Shown here piece after piece: positions 1-5,211 of a DNA stretch of 5,211 bases. Each line of letters opens with the position of its first letter. Position 1 is the first letter of the stretch. A program made the position numbers and the translations under genes. Under the pieces are notes generated by a model. That model saw nothing but the letters and a program-made list of their open reading frames with translations, did not search any database and was not told where the DNA came from. Source of the DNA: Phycisphaeraceae bacterium (GTDB lineage: Bacteria; Planctomycetota; Phycisphaerae; Phycisphaerales; Phycisphaeraceae); the NCBI GenBank assembly GCA_016763955.1, contig JAESSU010000099.1, forward strand, positions 1-5,211, written 5' to 3'.

Positions 1-116
1 GGTCAAGTGTTCAATTAGTTTGCAAAGTATTTTTGGCGCATCAATTTTGACCGAGGGGCAATTCCGTGTTGACACAACACGGCTCGCCAAGACAATTTTC
101 GGTACATGCGTTTGCC
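1..116. repeat. Paired inverted repeat, copy 1 (cut by window start)
   Basis: Positions 47-116 are a 70-base arm that matches 2564-2633 at 56 of 70 positions without gaps. Positions 1-6 (GGTCAA) look like the inner end of a second, inverted arm lying outside the window, because the 40-base gap (7-46) to TTGACC at 47 equals the gap in the complete copy, and both spacers share AGTATTTT at the same offset. The arm holds two hairpins: TTGACC/GGGCAA (47-52 with 56-61, one mismatch) and CCGTGTTG-ACA-CAACACGG (64-82, perfect 8-bp stem). It ends with the conserved blocks CTCGCCAAGACA and ACATGCGTTTGCC. No coding frame fits it. It resembles REP/BIME-type intergenic elements in design; membership of a named family is not claimed. 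Confidence 0.8.
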
Positions 117-129
117 TTGGCCGGTAAAC

Positions 130-172
130 GGCGTTGTTTGTTTTTAAATATAAAACGCAACGTCATATTTTT
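130..172 (+). terminator. AT-rich hairpin with U-tract, possible + strand terminator
   Basis: CGTTG (132-136) pairs with CAACG (158-162) and GTTTT (140-144) pairs with AAAAC (152-156), with a TTT/G internal loop and a 7-base apical loop. G131-T163 and G130-C164 can extend the stem. ATATTTTT follows at 165-172. This could end a plus-strand transcript that enters from left of the window. The stem is AT-rich, so the terminator reading is tentative. Confidence 0.35.
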
Positions 173-217
173 GAGAGTTTATTGCAGAATAATTTTTGTT
201 TGGTATTGATTCGTGAC

Positions 218-250
218 CCGCGGGAATCCTTCGGCTTCCAGCGGCTTTTC
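218..250 (+). terminator. UUCG-capped hairpin followed by CTTTTC, likely + strand terminator
   Basis: CCGC (218-221) pairs with GCGG (241-244) and GGAA (223-226) with TTCC (236-239), with a G-A mismatch between the two helices. A C-G pair (229/234) closes a TTCG tetraloop inside. A short T-run (CTTTTC, 245-250) follows. This is the usual form of an intrinsic terminator read to the right. It would end a gene lying left of the window and meets the tkt terminator head-on. The uneven inner loop and short T-run keep confidence moderate. Confidence 0.5.
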
Positions 251-257
251 TCCGAAT

Positions 258-294
258 AAAAAAAAAGCCGCGACGGTTGTCACGGCTTTTTTTT
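258..294 (-). terminator. Rho-independent terminator of tkt (potentially bidirectional)
   Basis: An 8-bp stem (267-274 with 279-286) has loop GGTT and is flanked by nine A (258-266) and eight T (287-294). Read on the minus strand, every stem position pairs, the C271/A282 position becoming a G-U wobble, and nine U follow. Read on the plus strand the same position is a C-A mismatch. The structure therefore favours minus-strand termination, 38 bases after the tkt stop codon, although the T-run would also allow plus-strand use. Confidence 0.88.
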
Positions 295-331
295 AAAAGG
301 TTGTGCTGCTCGTTAAACTTCCGGGGGCAGA

Positions 332-2299
332 TTATGCGCCGGTGAGTTCCAGTAAGCTCATGGCTTGTTTGGCAATGCTCGGTGCATCTAGGCCACAGAG
401 TTTAAGGATGTCGTCACCACTCTTACCGCTTTTAGGGATCTGACGGCAGTACATTTGTTGGACATTAAATCCACCGCCATCGGCAGAGACGGCATCTGCA
501 ATCGCACTACCAATACCACCGCCGTAGTTGTCTTCGAGAGTCAGAATCATGCCGTTGTTTTCGTTGGCTAGATCGAGAATTGCATCTTGATCAAACGGGA
601 TAGAATAAAGGTCCACCAAGGTTGCATCAACGCCTTGAGCGTCGAGCAGGTCCAGCACCTTGTTGGCTTCATGAACCATGTAACCTGCTGCGATGATCAG
701 CAGGTCTCGGCCTTCCACGAGGACTTCGTGACCGCCTAGACGGAACTCGACGTTGTCGCTGTAAAGGAATTCTGAATCAGGGCGTGTGGTTCGCATGTAG
801 ACGCAGCCGTCGTAGTCTGCTGCTTTGAGCATCAGTTGGTAGGCTTGATAAGCATCTGAAGGTTGCAATAGGTAACAGCCGGGGTTGCCCTTGGCAGTTT
901 TCATTGTGGTGAAGCTTCGGAACCATGCTACGTCTGGCATTCCCATTTGGGACGGGCCATCAGCACCGAGTGTAATGCCTGCATGTGAGCCGACGAGTTT
1001 CAGAGATAACCCGGAGTTGATAGCCATTTCGATCTGGTCATAACCACGTGTTAAGAACTTGGCGAAGGTGGACACATAGGGGATTTTGCCCGCAGCGTTA
1101 AGACCTGCCCCGACGCTGACCATGTTCTGTTCTGCGATACGACAATCTACAAAACGGTCATTGATCGCTTCGTCTTTTTGGAATTGAGCAGCACCCGTTG
1201 AGCCTCGCACATCAGCATCCAATGCAACGACATTGCCTCGAGCATGACCCAAGGCACGCAGTGCAACGCCGTATGCGTTACGTGTTGCCATTTTGCCTGA
1301 TTCAAGGACGCTGTCCATGCCAAATTGTTTGAGTGCTTCAGAGAATGTGGGGGCATCACTGTCTGTGATTGAAGCAGGTTTATTAGGACTCATTAACGCG
1401 ATCTTCAGAGGCGTATCCATAATGACACCTAGCTGACGACCGAAGACACTTAGCTCTTCAAGAGCAACCTTTAAAGCTTCACCCTTAGCAGGCACACCAT
1501 GATGACCGTTGCCTTGTTGCGAGGCAGCGCCCCAACCTTTGACAGTGTTGGCGACGATGGCAATGGGAGCTTCATTATTGGATTGACCCACAGCATGAGC
1601 TTCAAAAGCAGCAAGGATTTGCGACGGTGCATGACCATCAATAACTCTCACATTAAAGCCCGCAGCTTCGAGCTTGGCGGTGAGCACCGTAGCGGATTGC
1701 TGTGGGCTAACTTCTTGAGACTGTGCAAAGACATTGCAGTTAAAGATTGGCAAGACAGCTTTGAGGTTTTCATCCCGTAAAAAGTCAATGGCTTCCCAGA
1801 CTTGTCCTTCACGCGATTCGCCATCACCCATGATGCAGAAAATGCGCTTGTCAAGGCCATCAAGACGGGCCGCAATGGCAAGACCGGCTGCAACGGAAAG
1901 ACCTTGTCCTAGTGAGCCGGTCGCAGCATCAAAGAAAGGGAAGCCTTCCACGGGATTGGGATGGCCATCGACTAATGAGTCGATCTCACGGAGAGTCATG
2001 GCCAATTCGCGGGTCAGGGGTTTGAGATTTTCAGAATCCTTGCCCACTCGCACACCCAAGTCTGCACAAGCAGCGTAGATGATGGGAACGGCATGGCCTT
2101 CACTAAGAACCAAACGGTCTGAGCAAGCGTGCCCAGGATTTGCAGGTTCATAACGCATGTGTTGATACATCAGCACCGTAACCAAGTGTGCAAGCGATGC
2201 ACCACTTGTGGGATGACCTGAGCCGGCAGCAGCAGTGATTTCGTAATTCAGTTTGGCGATCTCAATCGCTTTGGCATGAATGGTGGAGTCGTATGACAT
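332..2299 (-). CDS. tkt: Transketolase
   Basis: This thiamine-diphosphate enzyme of the cytoplasmic pentose phosphate pathway moves a two-carbon ketol unit between sugar phosphates (for example xylulose 5-phosphate to ribose 5-phosphate or erythrose 4-phosphate). The 655-residue protein is full length. The PP domain (about 5-280) shows AGSGHPTSG (25-33), LSEGHA (65-70), GSLGQGLSVAAG (128-139), the Mg/ThDP motif GDGE (158-161) with N187/N189, and the GHHG histidines (266-267). The Pyr domain (about 337-505) carries the catalytic glutamate E390 in RIAEQNM and the loop GADGPSQM (445-452). A C-terminal domain follows (about 520-645). GADGPSQ resembles the human-type enzyme more than the GEDGPTHQ of E. 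coli. The ATG start is backed by AGGAAGGA about 9 bases upstream on the minus strand. The gene stands alone, ends at a strong terminator, and has a paired repeat on each side. Confidence 0.97.
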   Translation of the reverse strand: MSYDSTIHAKAIEIAKLNYEITAAAGSGHPTSGASLAHLVTVLMYQHMRYEPANPGHACSDRLVLSEGHAVPIIYAACADLGVRVGKDSENLKPLTRELAMTLREIDSLVDGHPNPVEGFPFFDAATGSLGQGLSVAAGLAIAARLDGLDKRIFCIMGDGESREGQVWEAIDFLRDENLKAVLPIFNCNVFAQSQEVSPQQSATVLTAKLEAAGFNVRVIDGHAPSQILAAFEAHAVGQSNNEAPIAIVANTVKGWGAASQQGNGHHGVPAKGEALKVALEELSVFGRQLGVIMDTPLKIALMSPNKPASITDSDAPTFSEALKQFGMDSVLESGKMATRNAYGVALRALGHARGNVVALDADVRGSTGAAQFQKDEAINDRFVDCRIAEQNMVSVGAGLNAAGKIPYVSTFAKFLTRGYDQIEMAINSGLSLKLVGSHAGITLGADGPSQMGMPDVAWFRSFTTMKTAKGNPGCYLLQPSDAYQAYQLMLKAADYDGCVYMRTTRPDSEFLYSDNVEFRLGGHEVLVEGRDLLIIAAGYMVHEANKVLDLLDAQGVDATLVDLYSIPFDQDAILDLANENNGMILTLEDNYGGGIGSAIADAVSADGGGFNVQQMYCRQIPKSGKSGDDILKLCGLDAPSIAKQAMSLLELTGA

Positions 2300-2320
2300 G
2301 CAGTAAGGATCCTTCCTGTG

Positions 2321-2353
2321 GGTGGACTAGCCACCGCGAAGCACAATGTGTGC
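2321..2353 (-). other. Two small hairpins in the tkt 5' leader
   Basis: GCACA-ATG-TGTGC (2341-2353) and GGTGG-ACTAG-CCACC (2321-2335) are perfect 5-bp stems in the untranslated leader of tkt. The second ends four bases before the Shine-Dalgarno region (complement of 2309-2317). That region itself includes the 10-base palindrome AAGGATCCTT (2305-2314). They could affect ribosome access, but stems this short also arise by chance. Confidence 0.35.
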
Positions 2354-2407
2354 GGGTAATATTTAGTTTGGTTGCGTGTTGGACGTCTCAAACTTGTGAG
2401 ATTAGGC

Positions 2408-2436
2408 ATTATCAGGGTAAACGGCCTAAATCGCAA
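2408..2436 (-). promoter_or_regulatory. Candidate sigma-70 type promoter of tkt
   Basis: On the minus strand, TTGCGA (complement of 2431-2436, 4 of 6 to TTGACA) is followed after 17 bases by GATAAT (complement of 2408-2413, 5 of 6 to TATAAT). Transcription would start near 2401 and give a leader of about 100 bases. The candidate sits between the left arm of the paired repeat and tkt. It is the best-spaced pair I found in this gap, but it rests on consensus match alone. Confidence 0.5.
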
Positions 2437-2457
2437 TTGATGGACACGTTGTGTCAG

Positions 2458-2633
2458 GGCAAACGCATGTCCCTCTGTCTTGGCGAGCTAGGCTGTGTCC
2501 GCCCGATTTTGACCAAAGGTCAACTCAAAAAATCGGCAGCACAGTATTTTGTGTGCCCTATTTTTGACCTAGGGTCAATCTCGTGTCGACACGACACGGT
2601 TCGCCAAGGTAATTCACAGGACATGCGTTTGCT
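2458..2633. repeat. Paired inverted repeat, complete copy 2 (BIME-like)
   Basis: Two diverging arms flank a 40-base spacer (2524-2563). The left arm (2458-2523, minus orientation, 66 bases) matches the arm at 47-116 at 49 positions with one 4-base gap. The right arm (2564-2633, plus orientation) matches that arm at 56 of 70. Each arm starts with a perfect hairpin: TTGACC-AAA-GGTCAA (2509-2523) on the left and TTGACC-TAG-GGTCAA (2564-2578) on the right. The right arm adds CGTGTCG-ACA-CGACACG (2582-2598). The left arm's counterpart keeps only a partial stem. Both arms end in ACATGCGTTTGC. The spacer holds GCACA...TGTGC near its centre. The pair lies between the divergent tkt and iscR promoters, as expected for an intergenic palindromic repeat. 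It might also act as a folded RNA or protein-binding site. Confidence 0.85.
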
Positions 2634-2728
2634 CCGTAGGTTGTATCCATGAAAAGAGACGTCATCGCAAAGAAGCCCTGTGAAATAGCAACCTCCTTTT
2701 TTGACCGTAGAGACACATTCCACCGCAT

Positions 2729-2756
2729 TTGACAATTTTTTTAGAAAAAATCTAAT
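2729..2756 (+). promoter_or_regulatory. Candidate iscR promoter P1
   Basis: A perfect -35 hexamer TTGACA (2729-2734) is followed after 16 bases by TCTAAT (2751-2756, 5 of 6 to TATAAT). Transcription would begin near 2763 and leave an iscR leader of about 160 bases. The region is strongly AT-rich, which favours promoter melting but also makes chance hexamers more likely. Confidence 0.55.
2735..2751. promoter_or_regulatory. AT-rich dyad filling the P1 spacer, possible operator
   Basis: ATTTTTT-TAG-AAAAAAT is a perfect 7-bp inverted repeat with a 3-base centre. It occupies the space between the P1 -35 and -10 hexamers and touches the first base of the -10. A dimeric repressor bound here would block P1, and IscR-type proteins bind as dimers and commonly control their own operon. 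The dyad does not resemble the E. coli IscR sites, so the binding protein is unknown. Confidence 0.3.
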
Positions 2757-2764
2757 AAATGGAA

Positions 2765-2793
2765 TTGAAACAGAACCGAAATGGTACTATATT
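2765..2793 (+). promoter_or_regulatory. Candidate iscR promoter P2
   Basis: TTGAAA (2765-2770, 5 of 6) and TATATT (2788-2793, 5 of 6) stand 17 bases apart, the preferred spacing. Transcription would start near 2800, about 120 bases before iscR. P1 and P2 may both be used. Spacing is better here, while P1 has the better -35. Confidence 0.5.
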
Positions 2794-2818
2794 GTATAAC
2801 GGTATTGAGAATGAATTT

Positions 2819-2896
2819 AAACAGCAGGGACGTGAATGCCCTCAAATCGCTTGCGGTTTAGCATGGGAAACCCTGTTTTGGCGTTGGTTAAACAGC
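2819..2896 (+). other. Structured iscR leader with alternative stems
   Basis: A 9-base direct repeat TTAAACAGC occurs at 2817-2825 and 2888-2896. The element CTGTTT (2873-2878) between them can pair with AAACAG of the second copy (2890-2895, 6 bp, 11-base loop). Alternatively TGTTT together with CCC (2871-2878) can pair with the first copy plus GGG (2819-2829, 3-base bulge). GGG-AAA-CCC (2865-2873) offers a third stem. The second repeat lies 13 bases upstream of the iscR ribosome binding site. No known riboswitch family is recognised. Confidence 0.35.
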
Positions 2897-2909
2897 GTGT
2901 GATATTTTT

Positions 2910-2914
2910 AAAGG
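2910..2914 (+). promoter_or_regulatory. Ribosome binding site that fixes the iscR start
   Basis: AAAGG ends 7 bases before the ATG at 2922 but only one base before the in-frame TTG at 2916. The spacing supports ATG at 2922 as the start and makes the longer reading unlikely. Confidence 0.7.
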
Positions 2915-2921
2915 CTTGCGG

Positions 2922-3428
2922 ATGCTAACATTAAACCGCAAAACTGAATATGCTCTAGTCTCTCTTTGCTACCTTGAGCAGCAGAGACTCACCGGTGAAG
3001 CCATTGTAAGCACTCAGAAGATTGCTGATGCGTTCAATTTGCCTTTGCCGTTATTGATGAACATTCTCAAGGAATTACGCAAAGCAGGCTTTGTCAGTTC
3101 CACCCGTGGCTCGACCGGGGGGTATTCCCTAGACCGAGATGCGAGCAAGATTGTCTTGCTTGAGGTCTTGGAAGTCATGGAAGGCCCCATGCAGTTGACC
3201 CCTTGCACAGCTGACCCCCAAAAGCTTCAAGAAGCGGGGATTGAACCTGAAGAGGGGTGTGGCCTACTGGAATTTTGCCCCGTCCATCAAGCGATTAGTC
3301 GTTTGCATAACCGGATAGAAAATTTTCTACAGGATGTTTCGTTGGCAGACTTAGTACACAGTAGTGTCGATGTCACGATCTCCGCAGTGAATTCTGCGGT
3401 CTGTTCGAATAAACAATTAGTGTCGTAA
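2922..3428 (+). CDS. iscR: Rrf2-family Fe-S cluster regulator IscR
   Basis: This is a 168-residue transcription factor that senses Fe-S cluster status and usually represses the isc operon when it holds a [2Fe-2S] cluster. A winged helix-turn-helix covers about residues 8-72, with helices in [20 protein letters not shown] (30-49) and the wing [10 protein letters not shown] (61-70). A dimerisation helix follows the Cys region. Cluster ligands appear as C95, C113, C119 and H122. The C-x5-C-x2-H end matches E. coli IscR, but 17 residues separate the first two cysteines instead of 5. ATG at 2922 is preferred over TTG at 2916 because of ribosome binding site spacing. The gene is first in the operon and only 38 bases from iscS, which supports IscR over other Rrf2 members such as NsrR or CymR. 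A different cluster type or ligand set remains possible because of the altered spacing. Confidence 0.88.
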   Translation: MLTLNRKTEYALVSLCYLEQQRLTGEAIVSTQKIADAFNLPLPLLMNILKELRKAGFVSSTRGSTGGYSLDRDASKIVLLEVLEVMEGPMQLTPCTADPQKLQEAGIEPEEGCGLLEFCPVHQAISRLHNRIENFLQDVSLADLVHSSVDVTISAVNSAVCSNKQLVS

Positions 3429-3466
3429 AAAAAATAAACCACCGCCGTTCAGAGGAGTCTTCGGCA

Positions 3467-4690
3467 ATGTCAATTAAGTTTCCTATTTATCTAGATCACA
3501 ACGCAACCACGCCCATGGACCAGCGCGTCTTAGAGGCCATGTTGCCTTATTTTTGCGAGAAGTTTGGTAATGCTGCTAGCCGCAATCACGCTTTTGGTTG
3601 GGAGGCTGAAAAAGCAGTCGATCTCGCCCGCGAGCAGGTGGCAAGTCTCATTGGTGCAGACTCAAAAGAAATCATCTGGACCAGCGGCTCAACCGAATCC
3701 AACAACCTAGCCATCAAAGGCGCAGCCTACATGTACGGTGCTCGCAAAGGCAAGCACATCATCACCGCTGAACATGAACACAAAGCCACGCTAGACCCTT
3801 GCAAGCGTTTGGAAAAAGAAGGTTACCAAGTGACCTATCTTGATCCACCACTTGATGGTGTGATCACCGCCCAGATGGTCAAAGCAGCCATGCGGCCTGA
3901 TACCGTTTTGGTCACACTCATGTGGGCCAATAACGAAATCGGAACGATTAACGAAATTCCACAAATCGGCAAGCTCTGTAAGGAAAATGAGGTCATCTTC
4001 CATACCGATGCTACGCAGATGATCGGCAAGCTTCCAATTGATGTCGAAGCAGCAGGCGTTGATCTGCTCTCCGCTTCAGCTCACAAAATTTATGGCCCCA
4101 AGGGAGTCGGATGCTTGTACGTGCGTCGCCGTCGTCCGCGTGTTCGTCTGACTGCCATCATTGATGGTGGGGGACATGAACGCGGGATGCGATCAGGGAC
4201 GCTTAATGTCACCGGCATCGTGGGCATGGGGAAAGCTTGCGAACTATGTCGTACCGACATGTCCGACGACGCGATTCGACTAGGCGGTTTACGCAATAAA
4301 CTCGAAGCTGCCATCACCAGTGAGCTTGACGGTGTTGCCATCAACGGTGCATTGGATCAGCGAATCCCGCATACCTCCAACATCAGCTTCGCATGGGTTG
4401 AAGGTGAGTCCTTAATGATGGCGATCAAAGAAATCGCTGTCTCCTCTGGCTCAGCTTGCACGAGCGCCTCACTTGAACCTAGTTATGTGTTAAAAAGTCT
4501 GGGTGTCGGAGACGATTTGGCTCACAGTTCACTGCGATTTGGCTTAGGCCGTCGCACCACTGAAGAAGAAATCGACTACACCATCCAAAAAGTAATTAGT
4601 GGCGTTAAAAAGTTGCGTGAACTTTCCCCACTCTACGAAATGCACTTAGAAGGTATCGACTTGTCCACCGTAGAATGGGCCGACCACTAA
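3467..4690 (+). CDS. iscS: Cysteine desulfurase IscS
   Basis: This PLP-dependent homodimeric enzyme turns L-cysteine into alanine and holds the freed sulfur as a persulfide, which it gives to IscU and other acceptors. The 407 residues match the usual length (E. coli 404). Visible signatures are YLDHNATTP (8-16), the GSTESNN stretch (74-80), H105 in EHEHK over the cofactor, D181 and Q184 in HTDATQ, and the PLP lysine K207 in [10 protein letters not shown]. The catalytic cysteine C331 lies in [17 protein letters not shown], a long mobile loop typical of the IscS/NifS group rather than SufS. The C-terminus [12 protein letters not shown] (396-407) resembles the IscS tail that docks IscU. ATG at 3467 follows AGAGGAG (3451-3457) by 9 bases. 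It lies 38 bases after iscR and 90 before iscU, so co-transcription is likely. Confidence 0.97.
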   Translation: MSIKFPIYLDHNATTPMDQRVLEAMLPYFCEKFGNAASRNHAFGWEAEKAVDLAREQVASLIGADSKEIIWTSGSTESNNLAIKGAAYMYGARKGKHIITAEHEHKATLDPCKRLEKEGYQVTYLDPPLDGVITAQMVKAAMRPDTVLVTLMWANNEIGTINEIPQIGKLCKENEVIFHTDATQMIGKLPIDVEAAGVDLLSASAHKIYGPKGVGCLYVRRRRPRVRLTAIIDGGGHERGMRSGTLNVTGIVGMGKACELCRTDMSDDAIRLGGLRNKLEAAITSELDGVAINGALDQRIPHTSNISFAWVEGESLMMAIKEIAVSSGSACTSASLEPSYVLKSLGVGDDLAHSSLRFGLGRRTTEEEIDYTIQKVISGVKKLRELSPLYEMHLEGIDLSTVEWADH

Positions 4691-4780
4691 GTGAGTCATG
4701 TAAAACTAAAACCAAGCCGCCAGATGAACAAAAAAACTGACGGGCCGTAAAAACAAAATTTTAAGTAAAGGAGCCCCATC
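4691..4780 (+). other. iscS-iscU spacer with weak hairpin and strong ribosome binding site
   Basis: This 90-base gap is A-rich. CCG-C-CAG (4717-4723) pairs with CTG-A-CGG (4737-4743) with one C-A mismatch and a 13-base A-rich loop. TAAAGGAG (4766-4773) stands 7 bases before the iscU ATG and is a near-ideal ribosome binding site. The spacer might be a processing site or target of a small RNA, as known for isc mRNA in E. coli, but nothing here shows that directly. No reading frame or internal promoter is clear. Confidence 0.4.
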
Positions 4781-5188
4781 ATGGCTTATAGCGAAAAAGT
4801 GGTTGACCACTACGAAAACCCACGCAATGTCGGATCACTAGACAAGGCATCAGAAAGCGTCGGCACAGGCATCGTCGGTGCCCCCGAATGTGGCGACGTG
4901 ATGAAGTTGCAAATCCAAGTCGATCAAGTCACCGGCAAGATCACCGATGCCAAGTTCAAAACCTTCGGCTGTGGCAGTGCTATCGCATCGTCAAGCCTAG
5001 CCACTGAATGGGTCAAAGGTAAAACCGTAGACCAAGCCCTACAAATTAAAAATACGGATATCGTCAATGAACTGAGTCTACCCCCTGTGAAGATTCACTG
5101 TTCCGTGTTGGCTGAAGATGCCATCCGCAGCGCAATTGCGGATTATAAAAACAAGCATACTGAAGCTGCCACTGCTATTACCGTATAA
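4781..5188 (+). CDS. iscU: Fe-S cluster assembly scaffold IscU
   Basis: IscU receives sulfur from IscS and iron from a donor, builds a [2Fe-2S] cluster, and hands it on with help from the HscA/HscB chaperones. The 135 residues are slightly longer than E. coli IscU (128), mainly through the tail (about 124-135). All ligand positions are present: C37 and D39 in PECGDVM, C64 in FGCGSAIASSS, and H106-C107 in KIHCSVLAEDAI. LPPVK (100-104) is the known HscA recognition motif, so hscA and hscB are expected in the genome, probably downstream of the window. The start YSEKVVDHYENPRNVGS is typical of IscU rather than SufU, which has an insertion before the last cysteine region. The ATG is 7 bases after TAAAGGAG. 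Confidence 0.97.
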   Translation: MAYSEKVVDHYENPRNVGSLDKASESVGTGIVGAPECGDVMKLQIQVDQVTGKITDAKFKTFGCGSAIASSSLATEWVKGKTVDQALQIKNTDIVNELSLPPVKIHCSVLAEDAIRSAIADYKNKHTEAATAITV

Positions 5189-5211
5189 CCCCCGGGAATC
5201 CCCCCCCCCGA
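5189..5211. other. C-rich tail after iscU, ending in a run of ten C
   Basis: After the iscU stop come CCCCC, GGGAAT and ten C (5200-5209), then GA at the window end. The first 14 bases or so resemble 216-229 (ACCCGCGGGAATCC against ACCCCCGGGAATCC, 13 of 14), which begins the UUCG-capped hairpin there. It may be the left side of a similar hairpin cut by the window end. A homopolymer of this length can also be a sequencing or contig-end artefact. Confidence 0.3.

Noticed and set aside
1499..2078. Overlapping plus-strand open frames inside tkt (1499-1780 and 1734-2078)
   Set aside because: They lie antisense to a well-supported transketolase, lack recognisable domains and are shadows of its codon usage.
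2416..2425. GGTAAACGGC shared with 123-132 near another repeat arm
   Set aside because: It sits at different distance and orientation relative to the arms and is absent beside the third arm, so it is not a consistent part of the repeat.
2293..2652. A 119-codon plus-strand frame running from tkt through the paired repeat
   Set aside because: It crosses the tkt leader and the repeat hairpins, and its protein is low-complexity in content with no family resemblance. The repeat structure explains the sequence better.
2697..2716. TTTTTTGACCGTAG resembling the start of a repeat arm
   Set aside because: Similarity ends after about 14 bases, the GGTCAA partner is absent and no later block of the arm follows.
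2649..2732. A 27-codon plus-strand reading frame (starts MKRDVIAKK) upstream of iscR
   Set aside because: Only a weak AGG precedes it, it resembles no known protein, and its stop overlaps the P1 -35 region. A frame of this length is expected by chance.
2781..2805. Possible E. coli-type IscR type 1 site overlapping P2 (minus strand begins ATACC)
   Set aside because: By my recall of the degenerate consensus only about 15 of 25 positions fit, and the core GACT/AGTC halves are missing.
2811..2861. A 16-codon frame (MNLNSRDVNALKSLAV) in the iscR leader, possible leader peptide
   Set aside because: No properly spaced ribosome binding site, and it has no run of cysteine or other regulatory codons that would suggest attenuation.

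Overview
The window holds four complete protein-coding genes and two intergenic regions that contain a paired repeat. A transketolase gene (tkt) lies on the minus strand (332-2299). Divergently from it, on the plus strand, runs the start of an iron-sulfur cluster assembly operon: iscR (2922-3428), iscS (3467-4690) and iscU (4781-5188). The window ends 23 bases after iscU, so the usual following genes (iscA, hscB, hscA, fdx) cannot be seen.

The organism is a bacterium of middling GC content with a proteobacterial-style isc order. The transketolase has a human-like GADGPSQ-type substrate loop rather than the E. coli GEDGPTHQ form. Such a pairing would fit a planctomycete of the Phycisphaerae type or another non-enteric Gram-negative, but I cannot settle this from sequence alone. 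All four reading frames are intact and carry their catalytic or ligand residues.

Layout. Positions 1-331 contain no gene. They hold the truncated copy of a paired inverted repeat (1-116), two plus-strand terminator-like hairpins (130-164 and 218-250) and the tkt terminator (258-294). Positions 2300-2921 (622 bases) are the divergent promoter region. This holds a minus-strand promoter and leader for tkt, a complete copy of the paired repeat (2458-2633), two candidate promoters for iscR and a structured iscR leader. I see nothing recognisable in 2634-2728.

How the genes work together. IscS takes sulfur from cysteine and passes it to the scaffold IscU, where Fe-S clusters are built. IscR is the Rrf2-family sensor that normally represses the operon once it carries a cluster. 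Transketolase belongs to the non-oxidative pentose phosphate pathway and has no evident functional tie to isc.

The most notable feature is the repeat. Each unit has two arms of about 66-70 bases facing away from each other across a 40-base spacer. Each arm has two adjacent small hairpins. One of them keeps its pairing between copies through paired base changes. The two units flank tkt and resemble a REP/BIME-type element that I do not recognise from any named family.
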